Below are positions 16,856 to 26,000 of a stretch of DNA of 47,954 nucleotides, one piece after another. Position numbers and translations under genes: made by a program. The first letter of the stretch is position 1, and each line of letters starts with the position of its first letter. Source of the DNA: an uncultured Verrucomicrobiota bacterium (GTDB lineage Bacteria > Verrucomicrobiota > Verrucomicrobiia > Opitutales > Intestinicryptomonadaceae). The stretch lies in NCBI GenBank assembly GCA_949283955.1, contig CASDUP010000041.1, positions 1 through 47,954 on the forward strand, in the 5' to 3' direction. Below the pieces are notes generated by a model that had not been told where the DNA came from, ran no database searches, and saw nothing but the letters and a program-made list of their open reading frames with translations.

Positions 16856-18109
16856 ATGAGGATATTGTATTACGACTGTTTCGGTGGAATAAGCGGAGAC
16901 ATGAATTTGGCGGCGTTTGTCGATATGGGGGTGGACGCGGAATGGTTGTCGTCGGAGCTTTGCAAGTTGGGGATAGGAGGCTGGAGGCTGGAGGCGTCCA
17001 AGGCGAGCACAAGGGGGATTTTTGGCACGAGAATAGACGTGGTTTTGGAGGATTCCTGCTCAAGCCACAAGCGCGGTTCGGCGCATGGAGCTCATTGCCA
17101 CCACGCCCATAGAACATTTGCGGATATAAAAAGCATAATAGAAAAATCGAAAATATCGAAGCGTGCAAAATCCATATCTCTAGACATATTCGAAAAAATA
17201 GCAAAAGCCGAATCGAAAGTTCACGGGAAGAAGGTGTCCGAAGTTCATTTCCACGAGGTCGGAGCTTTGGACTCTATAATAGACATAGTGGGCGCGGCAA
17301 TATGCGCTGAAAAAATCGGAGCGGACAAAGTTGTGTCGAGCATGGTGGAGCTCGGCGGAGGAACGGTGAAATGTGCTCATTCCGTAATGCCCGTTCCAGC
17401 CCCGGCCGTTGCGGAGATAGCGAGAGCTTTCGAGATTCCATGCTCCTTCGGGGGCGCCAAAAGCGAGAGAACCACTCCCACAGGAATAGCCATATTGGCG
17501 TCGCTTTGCGAATCTTTTTCCGATTCCGGTTTTAAGGGGAAAATTTTGTCCGGAGGAATCGGGATAGGGCACCGCTCCGACGAAAACGACGAGGTGCCGA
17601 ATTTTCTCAGAATCAGACTGTGCGAATCTTCCGATTCCGGCGGCTCGGAAAATTCGGAAAAGATGTGCGTGTTGGAGTCGAATATAGACGACGATACCCC
17701 CGAAATGTTGTCGCTTTTATGCGAGCGTCTTTTCGAAGCCGGGGCCGCCGACGTTTGGCAGGAGCCGATTGTTATGAAAAAGGGCAGAATGGCTTCCAAA
17801 GTTTCGGCGCTCGTATCCGAGCGGCTCCGTGAGCGGGTAATGGAAGAGTTTTTTAAAAATTCCACGACTCTCGGAATACGAAAAATCTCCGTCGACAGGT
17901 TTGCCGTTCCGCGCAAAGTTGGAGTGAAAAACATAGGCGGGGGAGAAAAAATACGCGTAAAGATAGCGGAGAAAAGGTCGAGCTTGAGAGGGTCGGAAAA
18001 GGCGGAATTTGACGACGTAAAAAAATTGTCTTCAAAAATCGGAATCCGAAAAACCCTCGAGAAAATATACGGAGTAGAGAAAACTTCTCACAAAAATTCC
18101 AAGAAGTAG
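16856..18109 (+). CDS. larC: Nickel insertion protein of pincer cofactor synthesis
   Basis: LarC inserts nickel into the thiocarboxylated pyridinium mononucleotide, the last step in making the nickel-pincer (NPN) cofactor of lactate racemase; it uses CTP. The protein is 417 residues and one continuous frame, unlike Lactiplantibacillus where larC is made by frameshifting. Motifs: YYDCFGGISGDMNLAAF at the start, HFHEVGALDSIIDIVG, PVPAPAVAEIA, TTPTGIAIL. A His-rich stretch near residues 71-85 (six His and one Cys) probably holds nickel. It is the first gene of a four-gene unit. No clear ribosome site precedes ATG 16856. Confidence 0.94.
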   Translation: MRILYYDCFGGISGDMNLAAFVDMGVDAEWLSSELCKLGIGGWRLEASKASTRGIFGTRIDVVLEDSCSSHKRGSAHGAHCHHAHRTFADIKSIIEKSKISKRAKSISLDIFEKIAKAESKVHGKKVSEVHFHEVGALDSIIDIVGAAICAEKIGADKVVSSMVELGGGTVKCAHSVMPVPAPAVAEIARAFEIPCSFGGAKSERTTPTGIAILASLCESFSDSGFKGKILSGGIGIGHRSDENDEVPNFLRIRLCESSDSGGSENSEKMCVLESNIDDDTPEMLSLLCERLFEAGAADVWQEPIVMKKGRMASKVSALVSERLRERVMEEFFKNSTTLGIRKISVDRFAVPRKVGVKNIGGGEKIRVKIAEKRSSLRGSEKAEFDDVKKLSSKIGIRKTLEKIYGVEKTSHKNSKK

Positions 18110-18129
18110 TCGTTTGCTCGAGAAATCCG

Positions 18130-18921
18130 ATGAACTCCAAGCTGGAAAAATATTTTGTAGAAAAATCGAAAGTCGCCGTGGCGCTTTCGGGAGGATTGGA
18201 CAGCTCCGCCCTCTTGGCGTGCGCCGCGAAGGTCTTGGGGAGTGAAAATTGCCTGGCTCTGACGGTGGACGCTCCCTTCATGATGTCGAGAGAGTTATCG
18301 GAGAGTAGAGGTGTGTCCAAAATGCTGGGGGTCCGCAGGGTGGAGGTGAAAATGGGCATTCCTCACTCCATTCGTAAAAATCCTCCTATGCGCTGCTTCT
18401 TTTGCAAAATGGAGATGTTCTCTCGGCTGAAATCCGAGGCGAACCTGAACGGATTTTCTGTCCTTTGCGACGGCACGAATTTCGACGACAACAGCGATTA
18501 TAGGCCGGGAATTCGAGCGGCAAAAGAGCTTGGAATTGAAAGTCCGTTCTTGAATTTGGGAATCGGGAAGGCCGAGATATCGGAACTTGCCCTGGAGTGC
18601 GGTTTGGGGAAGTCGTTTGCGGGAAAACCGGCGTACGCATGCCTCATGACGAGGTTCGAATGCGGAATGGAAATATCGCCGGAGCTTCTGAGAAGGATAG
18701 ACGAGGCGGAGAATTTCATAAGATCCATGGGGTTTGATTTAGTGAGGGTCAGGGCGCATGGAGGCGACCTTGCGAGAGTGGAAGTAGCTCCGGAGAGGAT
18801 TCGGGACTTCGACGGCGCTGCGATGTCGGAAGTTTCAAAGGCTTTGAAATCTCTTGGATTTAAATACGTTAGTTTGGACATGTCGGGATACCTTAAGGGA
18901 AGCATGAATTCTATAAAGTAG
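18130..18921 (+). CDS. larE: ATP-dependent sulfur transferase of pincer cofactor synthesis
   Basis: LarE adenylates the carboxylates of the pyridinium intermediate and replaces oxygen with sulfur. The 263-residue protein has the PP-loop VALSGGLDSSALL near residues 18-30. It also has CFFCKMEMF and, further on, KPAYACLMTRF, the region where the Lactiplantibacillus enzyme has its sacrificial cysteine. The extra CxxC raises the possibility of an iron-sulfur cluster that carries the sulfur instead, as proposed for some relatives; this is inference. It sits 20 bases after larC and 4 bases before larB. Confidence 0.93.
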   Translation: MNSKLEKYFVEKSKVAVALSGGLDSSALLACAAKVLGSENCLALTVDAPFMMSRELSESRGVSKMLGVRRVEVKMGIPHSIRKNPPMRCFFCKMEMFSRLKSEANLNGFSVLCDGTNFDDNSDYRPGIRAAKELGIESPFLNLGIGKAEISELALECGLGKSFAGKPAYACLMTRFECGMEISPELLRRIDEAENFIRSMGFDLVRVRAHGGDLARVEVAPERIRDFDGAAMSEVSKALKSLGFKYVSLDMSGYLKGSMNSIK

Positions 18922-18925
18922 GGCA

Positions 18926-19672
18926 ATGGACAAGAATTTAAAAAAGTTATTTTTGGATAGGAAAAAGGCTCTGAAGGCATATTCGGATAAAATTCTTTTT
19001 GAAGGCAGGTTCGAGGATTTGGGCCATACAAAAATCGACCTTACCAGGGAGAGCCGCTGCGGGGCTGGCGAAGTTATATACGGAGCGGGAAAGTCTCCGG
19101 AGCAAATCATCGAGATAATGAAAAGCGCCGAAAGGAGGGGGGAGAACATTTTGGCTACGCGCCTTTCGGAAAGCGCGATGGAGCTTGTTAAGAAAAATTT
19201 TAAAAAGGCTAAGATTTACAAAGAAGCTGGAATAGCGGCTCTGACTCCCAAGAGGATTCGAAAAAGAGGATTTATAGCGATAGTTTGCGCCGGGACAAGC
19301 GATCTGAAAGTCGCCCTGGAAACGAAAGTGTGCTCCGAGTTTTTCGGCTCCAACGCAAAAATTTTTTCCGATTGCGGCGTGGCGGGAATCCACAGGCTCG
19401 GAGCGGTTCTTCCGGAAATAAGAAAGGCGCGGGTATGCGTCGGAATAGCGGGAATGGAGGGTGCGCTTCCCAGCGTTTTGGCAGGGCTAGTCAAAGTCCA
19501 GGTGATAGCCCTTCCTACGAGTGTCGGGTACGGAGCCAGCTTCGGAGGCTTGGCGGCGCTTCTTGCAATGCTCAATTCATGTTCGAACGGTGTCAGCGTA
19601 GTGAATATAGACAACGGATTCGGGGCGGCGTACTGCGCCCATCTGGCAAACGCGGGATTTAGGAGACTTTAG
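18926..19672 (+). CDS. larB: Pyridinium-3,5-biscarboxylic acid mononucleotide synthase
   Basis: LarB starts the pathway by carboxylating nicotinic acid adenine dinucleotide and releasing AMP. The 248-residue protein has the two-part family layout: a short N-terminal helical domain (with [20 protein letters not shown] near 36-55) and an AIR-carboxylase-like domain. In the latter, [33 protein letters not shown] and [12 protein letters not shown] are conserved. It lies between larE and the UreH-like gene with gaps of 4 and 3 bases, so all are likely co-transcribed. Confidence 0.94.
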   Translation: MDKNLKKLFLDRKKALKAYSDKILFEGRFEDLGHTKIDLTRESRCGAGEVIYGAGKSPEQIIEIMKSAERRGENILATRLSESAMELVKKNFKKAKIYKEAGIAALTPKRIRKRGFIAIVCAGTSDLKVALETKVCSEFFGSNAKIFSDCGVAGIHRLGAVLPEIRKARVCVGIAGMEGALPSVLAGLVKVQVIALPTSVGYGASFGGLAALLAMLNSCSNGVSVVNIDNGFGAAYCAHLANAGFRRL

Positions 19673-19675
19673 GAA

Positions 19676-20311
19676 ATGGATTCTTTTTGGGCCCTTTTTG
19701 CCTCGGCGGCGGGTCTGGGAGTTCTGCATACCCTCGCAGGCCCAGAACATTACTTGCCTTTCGCGGCGATAGCAAAAGCCAGGGGCTGGACGCCGCTTAG
19801 GGCGTCGATGGCGGCTTTGGCGTGCGGAGCCGGACATCTCTTGTCATCTCTTGCTATAGCGGCGGTGGGAGTTCTCGTCGGCGCGGGAGTGGGCATATTC
19901 AAAGATGTAGATCCCATTAGGGGAGATGTGGGCAAGTGGATATTTTTGCTCTTTTCAATCCTCTATTTCGCGTACGGAATTTTTAAGGGAATTTCAAAAA
20001 ATCGGAGGCGTTCAAGGGGAAGTTTTACCGCTTTCGACAAGGCGAGTTTCGGAATGTTGTTCGTTGTGTTCGCGCTCGGTCCATGCGAAATTCTAACTCC
20101 TCTCGTGATGTATCCTGCGTCGCATTTCGACTGGGTTGCGGTGTTGTTCATAACGCTTGCTTTCACAATCTCCACTCTCGCAACAATGGCAGCATGCGTC
20201 GCGCTCCTTTCGGCGGGGCTAAAATCTTTCGAAACGGAAAAGTTGGAGTTGTGGGGAGAGGCTTTGGCGGGGGCGGTTTTAATAGTATGTTCCGGAATTA
20301 TGTTCGCATGA
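19676..20311 (+). CDS. UreH/NiCoT-like membrane protein, probable nickel transporter
   Basis: A 211-residue protein with about six hydrophobic segments. LHTLAGPEHYLPFAAIAKA in the first segment is the UreH/TauE-like version of the His-Asp metal motif in nickel-cobalt permeases, and LGPCEILTPL lies in the second half. It is the last gene of the lar unit, 3 bases after larB. In Lactiplantibacillus the lar operon encodes an ECF-type nickel importer instead. The position strongly suggests nickel uptake for LarC; direction and substrate are inferred, and nickel efflux or transport of another substrate cannot be excluded. Confidence 0.8.
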   Translation: MDSFWALFASAAGLGVLHTLAGPEHYLPFAAIAKARGWTPLRASMAALACGAGHLLSSLAIAAVGVLVGAGVGIFKDVDPIRGDVGKWIFLLFSILYFAYGIFKGISKNRRRSRGSFTAFDKASFGMLFVVFALGPCEILTPLVMYPASHFDWVAVLFITLAFTISTLATMAACVALLSAGLKSFETEKLELWGEALAGAVLIVCSGIMFA

Positions 20312-20332
20312 GCGTTCCGGCGACCTTTCAAA

Positions 20333-20378
20333 CCGCTCCGATTTTTCCACCATAACGCGGAAGATTTGCGCGGAGCGG
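20333..20378. terminator. Possible terminator between convergent operons
   Basis: CCGCTCCG (20333-20340) and CGGAGCGG (20371-20378) are perfectly complementary, but the loop is about 30 bases and T runs are short. It sits exactly between the lar unit and the facing ferredoxin operon. Confidence 0.4.
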
Positions 20379-20381
20379 CTT

Positions 20382-21980
20382 TCAGAATGGGAAGGGATTT
20401 CCGCTCCTCTGTCTCTTTCCGGGAGAATTTTTTCTCTTGTGGCGCCTCATCGATTCGTCGAAAGGTTTCGCTTCCTTGTGCACTGCAAGCCCACGGACTA
20501 CTATCGCTTTTTTGGGAGTCACCGGGCACACGTTTTCGCACGCTCCGCATCCTATGCACACGTCTTTGTGCACGTAGGGTATGTAAAGCCCGCTCCTTCC
20601 CTTGAATGGAACCATTTCTATAGCCTGCACCGGGCAATGCTCCCCGCAAGCGGAACAGTCGGTTCCGTTCGTCTTCACGACGCACAAACTGCGCTTAAAC
20701 ATTGCCGTTCCAATTTTTGTGGAGGTCTTTTGTTTGAGGGTCATGAACTGTATAGCTCCCGTCGGGCAAACTTTTGTGCATGAATGGCAGGTATCCAGGC
20801 AGAATCCCGCCGAGTAGTCCATAAAGGGCTGCATGAAGTGCGAAAGCCCCCACTCCGACACCGAAGGCTTCAATATGGACGCTTTGCATGCCGCCACGCA
20901 AGCTTGGCAGCCAGTGCATTTGTCCAGAAAATTTTCCACGGATTTCGCTCCAGCCGGAACGCACAGCCTACTGTCGCTCCGGGCGTTTTTCGGGTTTTTA
21001 TACATGTTTTTTTCTTCGGAGGCCTTTAGTTCCTTTTGGGCGGAGGCCATTAGTATTCCGAAGAGAGCAAGCGAAAGTTTTGGAAATTTTCTTCGGGAAA
21101 CGGCTACTTTTTCGGAGCTACTTCCGAACATGGATATTGTTATAGCATTTTTTTTGCATGCGGACGCGCAGTTGAAACAGAGCACGCAGCGGCTAAAATC
21201 AAGCTCTTTGTTTTTAGAGGATATGCATTGGGTTTTGCAGGACTTCTCGCACATTCCGCACGATACGCATTTGCTTTTGTCCAGGGAGATTTTAAACAGA
21301 GAAAACCTTGAAAAGAATCCGAGGAAAGCCCCGACAGGACAAATCGTGTTGCACCATATTCTTCCCCTGAGCGCCGAGAATATCGACACTGCAATAAGAA
21401 TTGCTATCGACGCTCCAAATGCCGGCAGGGCTATTTCCGGGCTTCCCGAAACCGGAGTTATTGCGGAATAATTTCCCGCGGAGGCCAAAACGTCTGAGAG
21501 AAAATTGGCGGATTCTGCCGTTCCGAGCCGAAATATTCCGGCTATTTTTCCGAAGAGCGAGTAGGGGTCGAGGAATCCCAGCAGGGACATATATCCAAAC
21601 AATATGCATGCTACAGCCAAACAGAGAAAAACAGCCCTTATTGCGTTATGGGCTTTGGCAAACTTCATCTTTCTGTTTCCGAATACCCTTCGGATTCCGT
21701 CCATAAATATTCCGAGGGGGCAGAAAAACGAACAGTAGGCCCTTCCGAATATCAGCGAAAAGATAGAGAATGTTATGAAGGCGGCTCCTGCGGCTATTGA
21801 TCCGGTGGCGAGAGTTTCGAGCAGGGAGGGAACGAATTGCGTTCCGGTTGGATTCCACATGAAGTATGGCTTTGGAAGCTTGTGGTAAATATCAAGAAAC
21901 TGCGCTGTTATGGAGCAGAACACTACGAGCGCCACTGCTACCCTAAGCCGCTTCATTATTTTGAAAAACGACGGCATCAT
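20382..21980 (-). CDS. Membrane-bound polyferredoxin (NapH-like N-terminus, 4Fe-4S domains)
   Basis: A 532-residue electron carrier. The N-terminal half has about five membrane segments and two short cysteine motifs typical of NapH/RdxA proteins (AYCSFFCPLG, WCNTICPVGAFLG). The rest holds repeated 4Fe-4S ligands: CVSCGMCEKSC, CVLCFNCASAC, CTGCQACVAAC, CHSCTKVCP, CSACGEHCP and CIGCGACENVCP. This is the ligand set for several clusters. Such proteins pass electrons from quinol to a soluble or exported partner. A basic tail ends the protein. It lies 7 bases after the DUF362 gene and so belongs to its operon. Confidence 0.9.
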   Translation of the reverse strand: MMPSFFKIMKRLRVAVALVVFCSITAQFLDIYHKLPKPYFMWNPTGTQFVPSLLETLATGSIAAGAAFITFSIFSLIFGRAYCSFFCPLGIFMDGIRRVFGNRKMKFAKAHNAIRAVFLCLAVACILFGYMSLLGFLDPYSLFGKIAGIFRLGTAESANFLSDVLASAGNYSAITPVSGSPEIALPAFGASIAILIAVSIFSALRGRIWCNTICPVGAFLGFFSRFSLFKISLDKSKCVSCGMCEKSCKTQCISSKNKELDFSRCVLCFNCASACKKNAITISMFGSSSEKVAVSRRKFPKLSLALFGILMASAQKELKASEEKNMYKNPKNARSDSRLCVPAGAKSVENFLDKCTGCQACVAACKASILKPSVSEWGLSHFMQPFMDYSAGFCLDTCHSCTKVCPTGAIQFMTLKQKTSTKIGTAMFKRSLCVVKTNGTDCSACGEHCPVQAIEMVPFKGRSGLYIPYVHKDVCIGCGACENVCPVTPKKAIVVRGLAVHKEAKPFDESMRRHKRKNSPGKRQRSGNPFPF

Positions 21981-21987
21981 CGGCGGC

Positions 21988-22938
21988 TTATGCCATTTCT
22001 ATTCTGTCAATATTGAGCCTGCTTAGATCCATCGTTCCCACTCCGAGATTTTCGGCCAGCTTCAGATATTCTATTTCTTCGAGGGGATATGGTATTCCCA
22101 TGCCGTATTCTTTGGCTACCTGTTCGAAAATTTTTACGGCGGCGGTGTCGGCGGCTACCATATCGGTAGATATTATCTGGTATTTCACCACGGGGGCGTA
22201 CTTGGGCGATCTGCCGCGTGGACCGTGTTCCAGCATGACGCGGTAGGCGTCGACTATCGTCAAAGTGGTCTTTTGGAAGGTTGCGTAGTCTGCTATGCAC
22301 TGGGGAAGTCCCTTGTCGTGCCAGAACCTTCTGTCCCATACGCAACCCATGTAGTTTTTGAGGGCGCAGGTAATTTTCGCTCCGCTGTGGTGTTTTAAAA
22401 CGGGAACATTTATGAACACGTCGGGATCTTTAGCCAGTTTGTGCACGAGAGCGTTCTTGAGAATGACTCCCTTCGGAATCGATGCCTCTTCATAAAACGA
22501 ACGGGTATTCCCGGGAACCATCTCCACTCCCTCGTCTTTTGCAACAGCAGCTATTCCGCTCATGTTGTACCTGTTGTTCCAGTCGTTTCCGCAGGTGTGG
22601 TCGAATATGAATATTTCTGAGGCACCGCTTTGCTTGCAGCTCCTTATGATGGATCTCACGAGGCCGGGATCCGTGTTGGCCCCGACGTCGGGACGTTGGT
22701 CCCAACCTATGTTGGGCTTGATTACTACTTTTTGTCCTTTTTTTACGAAGCGGGACATGCCGCCCATTTTTTCGATTCCTCTCTCGAACATGGCAGAGGC
22801 CTCGCCTCCGTGTATTGCCACGAAATCGAGAGGTTTATTTTTGTCGCCGTTTCCGTCGGCAAAGAGCTTTGCCGCTGGAAGGGCGTTCGCCGCGACGGTG
22901 GCGACCGCAGTCTTTTTGAAAAAGTCTCGCCTCTTCAT
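21988..22938 (-). CDS. Tat-exported DUF362 protein
   Basis: I place the start at ATG 22938, because MKRRDFFKKTAVATVAANAL then forms a proper twin-arginine signal; the open frame extends to 23052 but that extension is not signal-like. The mature part has the DUF362 features VVIKPNIGWD, NTDPGLVRSI, FDHTCGN, NVPVLKHHSGAKITCALKN and MGCVWDRRFWH. The biochemical role of DUF362 is unknown. Tat export means it folds in the cytoplasm, often because it carries a cofactor. The partner polyferredoxin gene directly downstream suggests an exported redox protein. The lar cofactor operon faces this pair. Confidence 0.88.
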   Translation of the reverse strand: MKRRDFFKKTAVATVAANALPAAKLFADGNGDKNKPLDFVAIHGGEASAMFERGIEKMGGMSRFVKKGQKVVIKPNIGWDQRPDVGANTDPGLVRSIIRSCKQSGASEIFIFDHTCGNDWNNRYNMSGIAAVAKDEGVEMVPGNTRSFYEEASIPKGVILKNALVHKLAKDPDVFINVPVLKHHSGAKITCALKNYMGCVWDRRFWHDKGLPQCIADYATFQKTTLTIVDAYRVMLEHGPRGRSPKYAPVVKYQIISTDMVAADTAAVKIFEQVAKEYGMGIPYPLEEIEYLKLAENLGVGTMDLSRLNIDRIEMA

Positions 22939-23084
22939 AGTGGGAACGATTATCGGAACAACACGATTGCCCGTAAAGAAAAAAAACTTTCGAAGCCTTT
23001 TGCCGCTCGAAAAATTTTTTCCTTGCAGATAAAAGCACAGGCATCCACCCACATAAAAAAACCGCTTTTTCGATAAAGCCTTTT

Positions 23085-26000
23085 ATGAAAAAACCTCCGT
23101 TGGAGAGTAGAAAATTTTTTGCTTTTGAGAAAAAATTTTTAGCGGCTCGAAAAAACTCTCCGCTTGACGATAAATATCTTTGGCTGTACGAAACGTTAAT
23201 TATGGATAGAGAAAAGGCTTTGGGAATAAATCCGAAAAACGGGGAGAATCTCGTTTACGGCAGGACAATGTCCGAGTATGCGAATATGAAACTGGCTGCG
23301 ATGAAGCTTCCGGTTTTTGGTTCGGAGAACAAGTATCCCGTTTTGGAGCTTGCCCGCCCTTTGCTCGAAACCTACGAGGAGTTTGCGGAAAAGCTCTCCG
23401 GAACTCTTTGTCCGGCGGACGAGAGAATATCCGAATTTTTGTCGTCGTTTTTGGCGGGGGTGTCGGGAGACGATATTCCGAAATTGCCTCCCAGAACTTT
23501 CGTGTTGGACATGTTCGGATTGGCGCGGGAACTGTCTCTGCCTCCGGATTCCGACAAGTTCGAAAATGCCTATGTGAAGTCGTACAGGGTAAAGCAGGGC
23601 GTTCTCCACAATCCTGCCAACGATAGGCGGACCACCGCAGGGGTGTTTCACGTGGTTGAAGGAGGGCTTCCCGTTCCCGACGATAAAAAATCGGTTCCGA
23701 AGATTGTATTTAAAAACATGCTTATTCGAGCCTTCAACGCTCCCGAGGATTTGCTGGAATTTCCCTTTACATCTACGCAGGACAAGAAAGCAAGGGCTTG
23801 GGTATCGCTTTTTATGCGGCCCGTGGTTTGTCCGGAGATTCCCAACGTGGCTTCGGAAAAAAGCATGGAGATACGGCTTTTTGCCCCCGGGGGATTTGTG
23901 TCGAATTTGGACTTTGCGGAGAGCATATTCGGAAACTCCGGAAATCCGTATCTGTCCAAAAACGATTCCGCATCCGATCCGGATTCGTGGACGGGGCATA
24001 CGGGCTGCATAGTTCTTGCTCCGCATATAAACAAATTGACAAAGAGGGAGCTGGGCCTTCCCCGCGAAGAGGACGCAACTCCCAGACAGAGGAGAGACGG
24101 AATGTTCTGGTCGTCCCCGGGCGAGCTATATAACGACGGCAAGCCCTTCAAGCTGACGGCAAGAGACGCTTCCGGGGTGATATTTACCATCATTTCCGAC
24201 AACTATTTCGGATATACGAAAAAGGAGGTTAAGACCTTCATAAGTTTTTCCGCAAACCTCTACGGACAAGCCGAGGAGGAGCACAGCGGAGGGGCTGTGG
24301 CATTCTCGAGCTGGGATCTCGGAGACGATTTCGACATGGCTTCGTACTCCCCGAACTCCAAGAGGTCTTTTGCTCAAACTTTGGAGCTATTGGGCGATTC
24401 GGTCGAGGTAAATCCGGACGGCTGGGCTTCGGATAAGAAATATCCGGACATAGTTTACGTGCGTGAGGACTCCAAATTTTCCCTGAGGGAACAGAAGATA
24501 TATTGGTTTAAGGGAGGTGAGGAGAAGTCGATAAGGCTATCCCCCAACACGACCTATGTCTCTCCCTGCGGATACAAAGTGGAAATGAAGCGCCCCCACG
24601 CGAGTCGGGGGTGGAGGCTTGTCGGAACAGTGGAGGAGGGGGTCTATTGCCACAAGCCAGCTACGGTTTCGGGCGGAGGAAAGAGCGAACTGTCGAAGGA
24701 TATAGCAAACGCAATAATACACGGTCCTTCAATCGTGGCGGATTTCAAGCGTGACATAGCGGCAGTATCCGAGATAATCGACAAAAACTACGGAGACCGG
24801 TACAAAGATCCCCTTCAAAATAAAGGATTGAACAGCCGTCCGATTTTGGACTCTCGTCGCTCCATGGGATCCGTGGTAAAGCTGTTGTCCCCGTCTGACG
24901 ACTATACCGACTCATACAACGAATGGCTCCGCTCAATTCCGTTTTACATAAGGGAGTTTGTTCTGACCGTAAAGAGGCACTATCGCCCGAAGTGGGGTGA
25001 TAACTGGAAAAAAATGTTCAGCGTCGACGCGATAAACGGCAAGGACGGAAACATACTAAAATACAAATCCATGCCGGTGATTACCTCGTATTTGAGGGTG
25101 GGATTTTCGGAGGACGGTTCATGGAGAACTTTCAGCCTCCGAAAAGATTTTGCACCGTCCTTTAAAATACAGATGGAGGACGACATTACTTCGTCGATAG
25201 TAGTTCCGCGTTCGTCGGTGGAGAAGTTGAATCCGGCTTACGCGTCGGAGGGAATGTCGCTGAAATTTACCGAGAACTGCGAGTATAGGCTTTTCCAGCG
25301 CCCTGACGAGGCGGTCGTCCGCGGGTACGACGCCCGTGCGGAGTCGGACATGTCGAAGAGGGGAGTGATGTTTTCGAATTACGAGCCGCTGACCCGGGAG
25401 GACGTTCGGGCCATGGCCGACGATACGATACGGTTTGAAAAATTCACCGAGCCGATGCGGGAGGTATTGTCGGAGTTCCTAAATTCCGACAAGCCAGACT
25501 ACGCGGTTTGTTCGGCTAATCCGAGGATAGTAGGCGGCAAGCCCGGGAAAAATGTCCGCTACCTTCAAAACAGGGAGGATATGACGAATCCAAGGGCGTA
25601 CTATTTGGCGGAGATTGGAACTCGACTCGGCAGGGGAATAGAACTTTCGAAAAAAGTTCCCATGCCCGTCAACGCGGTGATTTCCGGCAGGCGGAACAAT
25701 CCTCCTCAGGAGGGCATAAAGCCGCTTTGCGTGCATTCTCCGCTCCACTATTTGGAGCTTCCCGAGCTGTTCATGGAGTATATAGCCTCCATGACGGGGA
25801 AGTCGCCCTCGACGGTTGGTGCCGGATTGGAGGGGGCGTTGACGAAGGCCCCGTTCAACGCGGTCTGCCCCATAACCGACTTAAACAACGCCCTTGTGTC
25901 CTTCGCTTTGTGCGGATTCGAAGGATGGCTGAGCGCTGCGGGATACCTCGGCCCAAAATATAGGATAGACCACGATATCAGCCTGCTCGTGCCCGAGGTT

